From positions 372,001-436,000 of the forward strand of contig NZ_FOJT01000001.1 in the NCBI RefSeq assembly GCF_900111965.1: DNA of 64,000 nucleotides. The letters run 5' to 3'. Under the pieces are notes generated by a model. The model made no database searches and was not told where the DNA came from. It was given only the letters and a program-made list of their open reading frames with translations. How positions within the stretch are numbered: position 1 is the stretch's first letter; every line of letters starts with the position of its first letter. The position numbers were made by a program, and so were the translations under genes. Positions 10,001 to 17,309 of the stretch are shown here, piece by piece. This DNA comes from Flavobacterium swingsii. GTDB lineage: Bacteria; Bacteroidota; Bacteroidia; Flavobacteriales; Flavobacteriaceae.

Positions 10001-10185
10001 ATAGAATACGCTCCATCAAAACCTGTCGATACACCACGTTGGGTACCTTTTACTACAACATTTACACCTGGCATAGGACCACTTGCGTCAGTCACAATAC
10101 CCTTTACAGTTTTCTCTTGTGCAAAGGAAAGCTGCATAGTCAACGCTACTAATAGCGTAAAAATCCATTTGAACTTTGATCTCAT
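7057..10185 (-). CDS. SusC/RagA-type TonB-dependent outer-membrane transporter
   Basis: A TonB-linked outer-membrane channel, 1,042 aa. Domains in order: signal peptide (1-22, ending LSFAQ), carboxypeptidase-regulatory-like domain (about 25-105, VKGIVTDASGPMPGVNVVVKG), the SusC TonB-box region QLETVVITGLG, plug (about 110-230, ending GVNGVIIVTTKKG), and a 22-strand barrel ending in YGFSLNLTF. It is the first gene of a four-gene operon with the SusD-like lipoprotein and two further lipoproteins. It imports a nutrient bound by the SusD lid using TonB/ExbBD energy. No SusR, sigma/anti-sigma pair or hybrid two-component regulator is adjacent. Confidence 0.93.
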   Translation of the reverse strand: MRSKFKWIFTLLVALTMQLSFAQEKTVKGIVTDASGPMPGVNVVVKGTQRGVSTGFDGAYSIKASEGEVLVFSFMGMSDISKTVDASGSINVKMQDDAKQLETVVITGLGIKRKQDAITSSYTVVKAEELNRASSPNAVQALIGKVSGLQINTTNSSVAGENRVVFRGARSITGNNQALVVIDGAISSLATLQQIPPETILSVNAMKGAQGSAIYGSDGVNGVIIVTTKKGGSDKFSVTIKSSLDISEIAYTPIRQMRYGQGWDGAHSNVENGSWGPEYDGSLQPVGMMQADGSFVMAPYTGNQDNIKEFFNNGLTSQNGISISGGSLETGYVNFSANRQVNDFIVDGDELKRNSFLLKAGKKIGKFSVEGNLNYITQNVRQTESELFSDLLQAATNIPISSFQSGNEHHWTVYANNPYWKRDNQRQILKGDVVAAIATFGYQFNKNISASYLANLRMNTNNNLKYRNAYVDVVGPDTYGASPAAIDAALVSSTDFRRVFYGDLLVNFDYKLTDNVSLKATVGNNLQDNSFKSNEVGGTNFAIPGVYNISNVLNPYTAGALVFDNDGGSRTLANRSTHFRKVGVFASAELGYKDYLFLNATGRNDWSSVFDKSLYSFFYPSVGLSFIPTKAFESIKGNVLNYMKIFGSFTKVGNDSAVGAYAINQTATTGFGYPFGNNSYVQQLRPTYSQIEPEFVTTKEASINLGFFNDRLTLDGSYYVADTDNLITQTNVPFSTGYQTVLDNVGSLQNKGYEIDLGFTPIKNSDPRGFRWDNKLNFSHNKTTITALEGGLTSISLRAPSATAGIFADLGDEFPLIKGTKYTRDSMGRVILGANGNPTIDPSQQKLGKTTPDYILGYSPSVSYRGIKLSATMDYRTGHQFVSYVKQDLSFNGSTIESAENRGGFIMPNSSYDYNGDGVYGADETNTTVVTGGGGTASYIAGYNNGFYSRTGENLVLDATAFKLREASLSYSFPESLIGKTGLSALSIGVNARNPITIFSKQNRNYGDPEASETSGNAAGIDPFTSRYPAQRSYGFSLNLTF

Positions 10186-10213
10186 ATTATTTTTATTTGA
10201 GTTAGTTATTCCG

Positions 10214-10245
10214 CAAACTTCTTAATAATTTCTTAAATAACCAAA
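10214..10245 (-). promoter_or_regulatory. Predicted promoter of the SusCD operon
   Basis: On the minus strand TTTG (10245-10242), 20 nt, then GAAGTTTG (10221-10214), a one-mismatch -7 box. It lies about 30 nt before the susC ATG. A GTCGTATT half-site just upstream resembles the palindrome of the two-component locus but has no second arm. Confidence 0.45.
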
Positions 10246-10362
10246 TAATACGACGGAATATTACAATTTTATTTAAGTTAAAAAAAATGCTTGAATATAA
10301 TCGGAATGATAATCACTCGTTTATATGATACATAATAATGCAAAAGGTTGTGTAAAAAATTA

Positions 10363-10370
10363 TATTTTTG
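10363..10370 (+). promoter_or_regulatory. -7 box TATTTTTG of rnhB
   Basis: Exact TAnnTTTG match 14 nt before the ATG at 10385. An upstream in-frame ATG at 10325 would precede this promoter, which supports the shorter start. Confidence 0.5.
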
Positions 10371-10384
10371 TCAAAATTACATTT

Positions 10385-11044
10385 ATGCTAAATCCTTTTT
10401 TTTTAACACAACATTTGGAAGCCGGCACTGACGAGGCTGGACGAGGTTGTCTGGCTGGGCCTGTCACAGCGGCAGCAGTTATGCTGCCAGAAAATTTTGA
10501 ATCTAAAATTTTAAATGACTCCAAACAATTGTCTGAAAAAACTAGAGAACAATTAAAACCTATTATTGAAGAATTGGCAATTTCCTTTGCCGTTACACAT
10601 CTAGAGCCTATAATAATTGATGAAATAAATATCCTGAACGCTTCACTAAAAGCAATGCAAGAATGCGTTTTACAATTAAACCCTGCTCCTTTATATATTA
10701 TTGTAGATGGAAATCGTCCTTTACTATCCAAAAACAGCTTCAAAAAAAGCTCTGGCAAAATATTTACCGATAAAGAAACAGAAATTCTTCATTCGATACC
10801 AAATACAAGTATCATAAAAGGAGATTCTAAATATTTAAGCATTGCGGCCGCATCGGTTTTAGCAAAAACTTATCGTGATGAATATATGAATAAAATTCAT
10901 GAGGAATTTCCAATGTATAACTGGAAGAAAAACAAAGGCTATCCTACAAAAGAACATCGAGAAGCCATTAGAAAATATGGTGTAACAAAATACCACCGAA
11001 TGTCTTTTAGGTTATTACCCGAACAATTAGAACTTGATATTTAA
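10385..11044 (+). CDS. rnhB: Ribonuclease HII
   Basis: Cleaves the RNA strand of RNA-DNA hybrids and removes single ribonucleotides from DNA. Seen: the N-terminal catalytic motif [12 protein letters not shown] (Asp16, Glu17), the VDGN segment, the [17 protein letters not shown] block, and the C-terminal [12 protein letters not shown]...YHRMSF block that defines type II enzymes. About 219 aa, the usual size. The start at 10385 is preferred over 10325 because the protein then begins just before the first motif and after a -7 box. The stop is 2 nt from the convergent lipB end. Confidence 0.95.
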   Translation: MLNPFFLTQHLEAGTDEAGRGCLAGPVTAAAVMLPENFESKILNDSKQLSEKTREQLKPIIEELAISFAVTHLEPIIIDEINILNASLKAMQECVLQLNPAPLYIIVDGNRPLLSKNSFKKSSGKIFTDKETEILHSIPNTSIIKGDSKYLSIAAASVLAKTYRDEYMNKIHEEFPMYNWKKNKGYPTKEHREAIRKYGVTKYHRMSFRLLPEQLELDI

Positions 11045-11046
11045 AA

Positions 11047-11748
11047 TCACCCAATAATTGTACAATCAAACAATACAGTAAAATGTTTTAGTATTTTTTC
11101 TTTTACTTCTTCTTCGTTTACTTTTTCGACACCAAGTTCTACATTTAATGAAGTTACCGCTTTTCCTTTTATACCACACGGAATAATATTATCGAAGTAA
11201 CCCAAATCGGCATTTACATTAAGTGCAAATCCGTGCATGGTAACCCAACGAGAAGCACGAACACCTAAAGCACATATTTTTCTTGCAAACGGAGTTCCTA
11301 CCCCAAGCCAAACTCCAGTTTCGCCTTCGCTTCTTGTACCTATTATATTATACTCTGCCAAAGTAAGAATTATGACTTCTTCTAGAAGTCGTAAATATTT
11401 ATGAATGTCTGTAAAGAAATTTTCTAAATCCAGAATTGGGTAACCTACAATTTGCCCTGGCCCGTGGTAAGTAATATCTCCACCTCGATTTATTTTGTAA
11501 AAAGTTGCGCCTTTTGCTTCGAGTTGTTTTTCCGATAAAAGCAAATTGGACAAATCGCCACTTTTCCCCAAAGTGTAAACATGCGGATGTTCTACAAAAA
11601 GAAAATAGTTTGGTGTTTCGTCTTGACGTTCCTCTCTCCTATTTCGGATTTTAATATCTAGAACTTCTTGAAATATTTTTTCTTGGTAATCCCACGTTTC
11701 TTTGTAGTCTTTGTGTCCTAAATCTTGGAGTTGTATGGTTTTGTTCAT
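11047..11748 (-). CDS. lipB: Octanoyl-[acyl carrier protein]:protein octanoyltransferase
   Basis: Transfers octanoate from acyl carrier protein to lipoyl domains, the first step of endogenous lipoate synthesis. Seen: GGDITYHGPGQIVGYP near residues 90-105, the ARKICALGVR segment carrying the family lysine, and IPCGIKGKAVTSL carrying the catalytic cysteine. 233 aa from the ATG at 11748; a longer in-frame start at 11823 would lie upstream of the -7 box and adds unconserved sequence. It is transcribed alone and converges on rnhB. LipA is not in the window. Confidence 0.94.
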   Translation of the reverse strand: MNKTIQLQDLGHKDYKETWDYQEKIFQEVLDIKIRNRREERQDETPNYFLFVEHPHVYTLGKSGDLSNLLLSEKQLEAKGATFYKINRGGDITYHGPGQIVGYPILDLENFFTDIHKYLRLLEEVIILTLAEYNIIGTRSEGETGVWLGVGTPFARKICALGVRASRWVTMHGFALNVNADLGYFDNIIPCGIKGKAVTSLNVELGVEKVNEEEVKEKILKHFTVLFDCTIIG

Positions 11749-11778
11749 TTTTTTAGAAGGCACTGAGGTTGTGAGAAG

Positions 11779-11786
11779 CAAAGGTA
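11779..11786 (-). promoter_or_regulatory. -7 box TACCTTTG of lipB
   Basis: Exact TAnnTTTG match on the minus strand about 30 nt before the lipB ATG. It is preceded by another TTTG, giving TTTGTACCTTTG, the same arrangement as before the gene at 17299-18201. Confidence 0.6.
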
Positions 11787-11881
11787 CAAAGTTTTGATTG
11801 AAATTATGGTACGCGGATAACATGGATTAAACGGGTAGTCATGGATTTTTCTAATCTTGTTCTGAGTGACAATGTTGACAA

Positions 11882-11966
11882 TAGCCCAGATTGCAACGAA
11901 AATCCTTTTGTTTTTTTCTTTAAAAAATAAAAGATTGTAGTGAAAAGCTGGAAATAGCTCCTAAAA
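11882..11966. repeat. Intergenic hairpin element (copy A)
   Basis: Begins TAGCCCAGATTG and ends AGCTGGAAATAGCTCC. Its middle folds on itself (CCTTTTG.../...AAAAGATT). It is closely matched in inverted orientation by the element at 59911-59995, including the interior. It lies in the lipB-lysS gap and is followed directly by an octamer-periodic TTTG stretch carrying the lysS promoter. Confidence 0.7.
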
Positions 11967-11985
11967 AACTTTGAAACCTTGCGAC

Positions 11986-12016
11986 TTTGAAACTTTGTAA
12001 CTAATCTCTATCTTTG
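11986..12016 (+). promoter_or_regulatory. Promoter of lysS
   Basis: TTTG (11986-11989), 19 nt, then TATCTTTG (12009-12016): a full match to the Bacteroidota housekeeping promoter. The predicted leader is about 20 nt. The -33 element belongs to a short degenerate 8-nt repeat (ACTTTGAA-like units) at about 11967-12000. Confidence 0.75.
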
Positions 12017-12038
12017 CAATCTTAAATAAAATTTACCC

Positions 12039-13730
12039 ATGCAACTTTCGGAACAAGAAATCATTAGAAGAGAAAAACTGAGCGCTTTACGCCAACTAGG
12101 AATTAACCCTTATCCTGCGGATTTATTTCCTGTAAACCATACTTCGAAGCAAGTGAAAGACTCTTTTGAAGAAGGTAAAAAGGTGACTGTTGCTGGTCGT
12201 TTGATGAGTGTAAGAGATCAAGGAAAAGCTTCTTTTGCTGAGTTACAAGATAGCGAAGGTAGAATTCAATTGTACTTTAACCGTGATGTAATTTGTGAAG
12301 GTGATGATAAAACGTTGTACAATCAGGTTTTTAAAAAACTGACCGATTTAGGTGATTTTATAGGTATTGAAGGCGAATTATTTACCACTCAAGTGGGTGC
12401 AAAATGTATTCGTGTTCAGAATTTTACTTTTTTAAGTAAAACTTTGCGTCCGCTACCTTTACCAAAAACTGATGAAGACGGAAATATTCATGATGCGTTT
12501 AACGATCCTGAATTAAGATACAGAATGCGTTATGTAGATTTGGTTGTAAATCCGCAAGTGAAAGAAGTTTTTGTAAAAAGAACCAAATTATTTACTGCCA
12601 TGCGAAACTTTTTTAACGAAAGTGGTTACATGGAAGTAGAAACTCCCGTTTTACAATCTATCGCTGGTGGTGCAGCGGCGCGTCCGTTTATGACGCATCA
12701 CAATAGTTTAGATATTCCTTTGTATATGAGAATTGCAAATGAATTATACTTAAAAAGATTAATCGTAGGTGGTTTTGATGGTGTGTATGAGTTTTCGAAA
12801 AACTTCCGTAACGAAGGAATGGACAGAACGCATAATCCAGAATTTACCGCTATGGAAATATATGTAGCCTACAAAGACTACAATTGGATGATGACTTTTG
12901 CTGAAAATTTATTAGAACATTGTGCTACTGCTGTAAACGGAAGTAGCGAAGCGACTTTTGGTGAACACAAAATAAACTTCAAAGCTCCGTATGCTCGAGT
13001 TACAATGACGCAAGCAATTATCGATTTTACTGGTTTTGATATTTCCGGAAAAAGTGAAGCAGAATTATTTGCTGCTGCTAGAGGCATGGGAATCGATGTT
13101 GATGAAACCATGGGTAAAGGAAAATTGATTGATGAAATTTTTGGAGCAAAATGCGAAGGAAATTATATTCAACCAACCTTTATAACCGATTATCCGAAAG
13201 AAATGTCTCCATTATGTAAATCGCACCGTGACAATCCAGATTTGACAGAACGTTTTGAGCTGATGGTTTGTGGTAAAGAAATTGCCAATGCATATTCTGA
13301 ACTAAACGACCCAATAGACCAACGCGAACGTTTCGAACACCAACTGAAATTATCAGAAAAAGGGGATGATGAAGCAAATGGCGTGATCGATGAGGATTTT
13401 CTTCGTGCTTTGGAATACGGAATGCCACCAACATCGGGAATGGGAATTGGAATGGACAGACTTATTATGTTTTTGACCAATAACGCATCGATACAAGAAG
13501 TATTGTTTTTCCCGCAAATGAGACCTGAGAAAAAGCAATTGGAATTGACTGAAGATGAAAAATGGATTGTTGAATTGCTAAAAGCAGAAAACAATCAATC
13601 ATTAAATGGTTTGAAAGAAAAATCGACTTTGAGTGGAAAAAAATGGGACGCAGCTATGAAAGGCTTGTCTAAACACGGCTTGACCAAAGTTGTAGTTGAT
13701 GGCGATAGCAAAACGGTAGTTTTGAACTAG
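12039..13730 (+). CDS. lysS: Lysyl-tRNA synthetase, class II, with C-terminal extension
   Basis: Charges tRNA-Lys. Seen: an N-terminal OB-fold anticodon-binding domain (about 55-160), class II motif 2 (FRNEGMDRTHNPEFTAMEIY), and motif 3 (GMGIGMDRLIMFLTN). At 563 aa it is about 60 residues longer than the common 500-510-aa bacterial enzyme. The extra C-terminal segment (from about ELTEDEKWIVELLK) looks like a small helical or winged-helix domain. The gene has its own consensus promoter and a terminator, so it is monocistronic. Confidence 0.96.
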   Translation: MQLSEQEIIRREKLSALRQLGINPYPADLFPVNHTSKQVKDSFEEGKKVTVAGRLMSVRDQGKASFAELQDSEGRIQLYFNRDVICEGDDKTLYNQVFKKLTDLGDFIGIEGELFTTQVGAKCIRVQNFTFLSKTLRPLPLPKTDEDGNIHDAFNDPELRYRMRYVDLVVNPQVKEVFVKRTKLFTAMRNFFNESGYMEVETPVLQSIAGGAAARPFMTHHNSLDIPLYMRIANELYLKRLIVGGFDGVYEFSKNFRNEGMDRTHNPEFTAMEIYVAYKDYNWMMTFAENLLEHCATAVNGSSEATFGEHKINFKAPYARVTMTQAIIDFTGFDISGKSEAELFAAARGMGIDVDETMGKGKLIDEIFGAKCEGNYIQPTFITDYPKEMSPLCKSHRDNPDLTERFELMVCGKEIANAYSELNDPIDQRERFEHQLKLSEKGDDEANGVIDEDFLRALEYGMPPTSGMGIGMDRLIMFLTNNASIQEVLFFPQMRPEKKQLELTEDEKWIVELLKAENNQSLNGLKEKSTLSGKKWDAAMKGLSKHGLTKVVVDGDSKTVVLN

Positions 13731-13757
13731 AAGTTTTTAAACTCTTAAATATATCAT

Positions 13758-13785
13758 AAATCTGCTCAAATGGGCAGATTTTTTT
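13758..13785 (+). terminator. Terminator of lysS
   Basis: Hairpin AAATCTGC / GCAGATTT with an 8-nt loop followed by a T-run, 28 nt past the lysS stop. Confidence 0.85.
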
Positions 13786-13848
13786 ATTTACAATTAAACC
13801 TTTTCATCTATTTATCGTCTTAATGATATAACCTTAAAAAAAAATATC

Positions 13849-14307
13849 ATGAAAAAATTAATTTTCACCTTAGCATTAATTACTAGTCTTTCGTTTGCAG
13901 CAATTGCACAAGAAAAAGAATCAGGAAAAAGAAACGCAACTGAAAAATTATCGGCAGAACAAAGAAATGCTTTACATCTGAAAGAAATGACATTAGATTT
14001 AGATTTGACAGCTTCACAACAAAAAGAAATAGCGCCAATTATTGCTGAACAAACCACAAAAATGGAAGCAAAAAGAAACGAAATGAAAGCGAAAAAAGAG
14101 GCTAAAAAATCACTGACAGCAAATGAAAAATTTGAAATGAAAAACAAATCTCTCGATAATCAAATCGAGATGAAAGCCAAAATGAAAAAGATTTTAAACG
14201 CTGAACAAATGGAAAAATGGGAAGCCAATAAAGGAAAAAGAAAAGATCAAATGAACAAGATAAAAAGACAACATAGAAACAAAACCAAAGGAGAAGTTTC
14301 TAAATAA
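13849..14307 (+). CDS. Small secreted helical protein, Spy/LTXXQ-like
   Basis: A 152-aa exported protein. Seen: signal peptide (MKKLIFTLALITSLSFAAIAQ), then a charged Lys/Glu/Met-rich helical chain with the pattern LDLDLTASQQKEIAPII and ILNAEQMEKWEANKGK. That pattern resembles periplasmic Spy/CpxP-type LTXXQ proteins, which act as chaperones or envelope stress factors. The extremely basic C-terminus (KIKRQHRNKTKG) is notable. Family assignment is by pattern only. Two further small secreted genes follow downstream. Confidence 0.65.
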   Translation: MKKLIFTLALITSLSFAAIAQEKESGKRNATEKLSAEQRNALHLKEMTLDLDLTASQQKEIAPIIAEQTTKMEAKRNEMKAKKEAKKSLTANEKFEMKNKSLDNQIEMKAKMKKILNAEQMEKWEANKGKRKDQMNKIKRQHRNKTKGEVSK

Positions 14308-14309
14308 TT

Positions 14310-14340
14310 TTTGGTAGTTCGAAAAAAAAGTTTAGATTTG
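14310..14340 (+). promoter_or_regulatory. Promoter of the small secreted protein pair
   Basis: TTTG (14310-14313), 19 nt, TAGATTTG (14333-14340): full Bacteroidota consensus 30 nt before the ATG at 14371. Confidence 0.75.
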
Positions 14341-14370
14341 ATAATTATAACTAATCGACCACATTAAATT

Positions 14371-14709
14371 ATGAAAAAAATATTATCAATATTTGTACTG
14401 CTTTTTGCATTGAACGCAAGTGCTCAAGTTCAAAAAAAAACAATTCAAAAAGAATTATCAATTGAGGAAAAAGCTAAAATAAACTTTACGGATCTGACAT
14501 CTGTAATAAATCTTGAAGATCCCACTCTGGATTATGCTCTTACGCAACTATTTACAACAAAACACAAGATGCTTTCAAGGGAAGGTCTTACAGAGACTGA
14601 CAAAAAAGAAGTTTCAAATCTAATTGATGCCAAATTAAGAGCAACTCTAAATTACGAATCAATTCAAAAATTGGAATCTAAAGGAATCTACAAAAAACTG
14701 CTTAATTAA
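14371..14709 (+). CDS. Small secreted protein, first of a tandem pair
   Basis: A 112-aa protein with a signal peptide (MKKILSIFVLLFALNASAQ). The mature part is about 93 aa, mostly helical, with no recognised domain. It aligns along its length with the next gene: shared MKKILSI start, a central LT.....S..+D..L+A.L pattern, and a C-terminal I..L.S.G+Y.KL. It is thus one half of a tandem duplication, probably cotranscribed with its neighbour from the consensus promoter just upstream. Function unknown. Confidence 0.65.
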   Translation: MKKILSIFVLLFALNASAQVQKKTIQKELSIEEKAKINFTDLTSVINLEDPTLDYALTQLFTTKHKMLSREGLTETDKKEVSNLIDAKLRATLNYESIQKLESKGIYKKLLN

Positions 14710-14741
14710 TTTTTTTACATAAAAACCAACACTACTAATTC

Positions 14742-15080
14742 ATGAAAAAAATATTATCAATATTAGCTTTATTTTTTGCTTTTACATTTTCTGCTAGCGC
14801 ACAAACGGAAAGCAAAAGCCAAACTTCAGAAACATTGGCCAAAAACGATGTGTTAAAAGTATCTAAAGTAATCGCTTTGGAAGAAAGTATGAAAAAGAAT
14901 CTTCATATCATATTTTTAAAAAAATACGATGCCTTAAATGCAAACCAAACATTAACTAAAGAAGAAGCTAAAGGATTTTCTGAAAATGTTGATACCAATC
15001 TAAAAGCGGCACTTTCTGCTGAAGACATTAAGAGATTAAAATCTGTTACAGGTTTATACGACAAGTTAATTTATAAATAA
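14742..15080 (+). CDS. Small secreted protein, second of a tandem pair
   Basis: A paralogue of the preceding 112-aa gene, identical in length, starting MKKILSILALFFAF with cleavage near SASAQ. The mature part is a short helical domain without recognised family. It lies 32 nt after its paralogue with no terminator or clear promoter between, so cotranscription is likely. It is followed by a bidirectional terminator shared with hemL. Function unknown. Confidence 0.65.
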   Translation: MKKILSILALFFAFTFSASAQTESKSQTSETLAKNDVLKVSKVIALEESMKKNLHIIFLKKYDALNANQTLTKEEAKGFSENVDTNLKAALSAEDIKRLKSVTGLYDKLIYK

Positions 15081-15090
15081 ACTTATATTT

Positions 15091-15130
15091 TAAACAAAAA
15101 AACCACTATTAATAGTGGTTTTTTTGTTTA
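15091..15130. terminator. Bidirectional terminator, perfect 40-nt palindrome
   Basis: The sequence from TAAACAAAAAAACCACTATT to its exact complement is a perfect inverted repeat, with A- and T-tracts on both sides. It serves the small secreted genes (rightward) and hemL (leftward). Its last three bases are the hemL stop codon. Confidence 0.88.
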
Positions 15131-16414
15131 AAAATCTTTCGAAACTTTATCTACCGCTCGAATTGTAAAATCTAAATCTTCATAGGTTAAAGCATCGGAA
15201 ATAAACCAAGTTTCGTAAGCTGATGGCGCAATATAAACACCTTCTACAAGTAATCCGTGGAAGAATTTTTTGAACGTGTCATTATCACCATTTTTAGCAG
15301 TTTCAAAATCAAAAACTGGATTAGCATCGAAATGAACAGAAATCATCGAACCCACTCTGTTTATAGTATGTAGCACATTATTTGAAGTAAGTACTTTGGC
15401 AATTCCTTTTTCTAAATAAGCTGTTTTTTCTTCTAATCTTGTAAAAACTGCTTGGTCTGCGTTTAAAGCTTTCAACATAGCCAATCCAGCAGCCATTGCC
15501 AAAGGATTTCCAGATAATGTTCCTGCTTGATAAACCGGCCCAAGTGGCGCTAAATAATTCATTATTTCGTTACGTGCAGCAAAGGCACCAACTGGCAATC
15601 CGCCTCCTATTACTTTACCAAAACAAACAATATCAGCTTTTATATTATATAATTCCTGAGTCCCTCCTTTTGCGAGGCGAAATCCAGTCATTACTTCATC
15701 AAAAATTAGCAATGTGCCATTATCGTCGCAAATTTGTCGCAAAGCTTCTAAAAAATCTTGTTGCGGCGGAATACAACCCATATTTCCTGCAACCGGCTCT
15801 ATAATAATGGCTGCAATTTCGTTTTTATTAGCCTCAAACAAATCTTTTACATTTTGAATGTCGTTATAGCTTGCTAACAAAGTATCTTTCGCAGTTCCTG
15901 CCGTTACTCCAGGACTGTTTGGCGAACCAAAAGTTATCGCTCCGCTTCCTGCTTGTATTAAAAAAGAATCAGAATGCCCATGATAACAACCTGCAAATTT
16001 GATTATTTTATCTCTTTTTGTAAACCCGCGAGCCAATCTTATGGCACTCATACAAGCTTCGGTTCCTGAGTTTACAAATCGAATTTTATCGATATTTGGC
16101 ACCATTGAAACGGCTAATTTTGCTATCTCAGTTTCTAATGCTGTTGGCATACCAAAAGAAGTTCCTAGTTTTGCTTTTTCAATCACAGCACTTACAACGG
16201 GTTCGTAAGCATGTCCTAAAACCATTGGTCCCCAAGAGTTGATATAATCTACAAATCTATTTCCGTCTTCGTCATAAACATAAGCGCCTTTTGCACTTTT
16301 TGCAAATATTGGCGTTCCTCCTACTGATTTGAATGCTCTTACTGGCGAGTTTACGCCACCAGGAATTACTTCTTCCGCTTCCGTAAACAACTGGCTACTT
16401 CTTTGGTATAACAT
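15128..16414 (-). CDS. hemL: Glutamate-1-semialdehyde 2,1-aminomutase
   Basis: Converts glutamate-1-semialdehyde to 5-aminolevulinate, the second step of the C5 route to tetrapyrroles, in the cytoplasm. Seen: class III aminotransferase fold, [16 protein letters not shown] (about 114-129), [11 protein letters not shown] (about 236-246), and [14 protein letters not shown] with PLP lysine K267. 428 aa, the usual length. The gap to the upstream lipoprotein gene is 28 nt and holds three 7-nt repeats, so it is probably the last gene of a three-gene operon. Confidence 0.96.
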   Translation of the reverse strand: MLYQRSSQLFTEAEEVIPGGVNSPVRAFKSVGGTPIFAKSAKGAYVYDEDGNRFVDYINSWGPMVLGHAYEPVVSAVIEKAKLGTSFGMPTALETEIAKLAVSMVPNIDKIRFVNSGTEACMSAIRLARGFTKRDKIIKFAGCYHGHSDSFLIQAGSGAITFGSPNSPGVTAGTAKDTLLASYNDIQNVKDLFEANKNEIAAIIIEPVAGNMGCIPPQQDFLEALRQICDDNGTLLIFDEVMTGFRLAKGGTQELYNIKADIVCFGKVIGGGLPVGAFAARNEIMNYLAPLGPVYQAGTLSGNPLAMAAGLAMLKALNADQAVFTRLEEKTAYLEKGIAKVLTSNNVLHTINRVGSMISVHFDANPVFDFETAKNGDNDTFKKFFHGLLVEGVYIAPSAYETWFISDALTYEDLDFTIRAVDKVSKDF

Positions 16415-16420
16415 AAAAAA

Positions 16421-16445
16421 ATTATGAATTATGAATTATGAATTA
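16421..16445. repeat. Short tandem repeat, ATTATGA x 3
   Basis: Three exact 7-nt units plus a partial fourth fill the gap between hemL and the upstream gene and reach its stop codon. Each unit contains an ATG on the plus strand. No function is evident. Confidence 0.7.
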
Positions 16446-17309
16446 CTTTATAATAATACTTTGACCTAATGAAAGGTTATTATCAATAATATTGTTTTTC
16501 TTTTTTAACTCGTCGATAGTGATATTGAATTTCTTAGAAAGAGAATATAACGTATCTCCTTTTATTACTACGTATTGACTTTCGTTATCTGCAATTTCTT
16601 CTTTTTTATCTAAAGGTTTTACAGGAAAATCTATTCCCAAAACTTCAGCATCGTATTGTTGCAGCTCATATCTTTCTATGATTCCAATTAGTTTTTCTGG
16701 ATATTTCACATCAGTAGCATAACCTGCTTTTTTAAGTCCTCTTGCCCAAGCTTTGTAATTATTTTTTGGTAATGAAAATAAGGGTTTATACCAAGCTCTA
16801 CTAGTCAAAAAATAAGAATGATCTCGATAAGATTCCTCTGCATGTTCATATTTTCTAAAACATTCTTGTGCAGTATCGTCGTCATGTTTTATACTAGGAC
16901 CTGTCCATTCTTTATGACATTTTATTCCAAAATGATTGTTTGCCTGAACACTCAAATCCCCTGTTCCTGCTCCAGATTCCAGAATTCCTTGTGCGAGTGT
17001 AATACTCGCAGGAATGCCATCTCGAACCATATTTTCTTTTGCAACTACCTTAAATTGTGCGATATAAGCCAAAACCATTTCGGTAGTCACTCTCACTTTT
17101 TGAGTGGCTTCTAAAACCTCAATTTTAGGTGGCGCATTTTCTTTTTCAGGCGTTTTTATTACCACTTTTTCTACTGGAGTTTCTACTTTTTGTTTGACAG
17201 TAGTTTTTTGAGTTGCATGCGCTGTTTTTCTAGGCTGCACTTTTGGTTTAGAAGCCCCGCAACTTACTAATAATGATACTAATATAAGAAATGCTATTTT
17301 ATTCATCAA
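16443..17309 (-). CDS. Glucosaminidase-LysM peptidoglycan hydrolase, lipoprotein
   Basis: A probable N-acetylglucosaminidase acting on peptidoglycan. Seen: lipobox VSCG (signal residues 1-17), a Lys/Thr/Pro-rich linker (about 20-75), and a glucosaminidase domain (about 80-220) with SITLAQGILESGAGTGDLSVQANNHFGIKC. The glutamate of LESGAG is the expected catalytic acid. A C-terminal LysM module (about 244-288, YVVIKGDTLYSLSKKFNI) binds glycan. The start overlaps the end of the upstream gene by about 8-11 nt, indicating translational coupling; a second ATG one codon downstream is equally plausible. Confidence 0.88.
   Translation of the reverse strand: MMNKIAFLILVSLLVSCGASKPKVQPRKTAHATQKTTVKQKVETPVEKVVIKTPEKENAPPKIEVLEATQKVRVTTEMVLAYIAQFKVVAKENMVRDGIPASITLAQGILESGAGTGDLSVQANNHFGIKCHKEWTGPSIKHDDDTAQECFRKYEHAEESYRDHSYFLTSRAWYKPLFSLPKNNYKAWARGLKKAGYATDVKYPEKLIGIIERYELQQYDAEVLGIDFPVKPLDKKEEIADNESQYVVIKGDTLYSLSKKFNITIDELKKKNNIIDNNLSLGQSIIIK

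Noticed and set aside
10242..10254. A GTCGTATT half-site before susC resembling the two-component palindrome
   Set aside because: The second arm is absent and the half-site is 28 bp from its -7 box rather than the 24 bp of the proximal arm in the three true copies, so it was not counted as a fourth site.
10325..10384. Longer in-frame start for rnhB
   Set aside because: It lies upstream of the -7 box and adds 20 residues absent from the family.
13180..13594. Overlapping minus-strand frames inside lysS
   Set aside because: The plus strand here encodes conserved synthetase motifs; the opposite frames are shadows.
16421..16445. ATTATGA repeats considered as a CRISPR or phase-variable tract
   Set aside because: Only three 7-nt units without spacers, outside a coding region.
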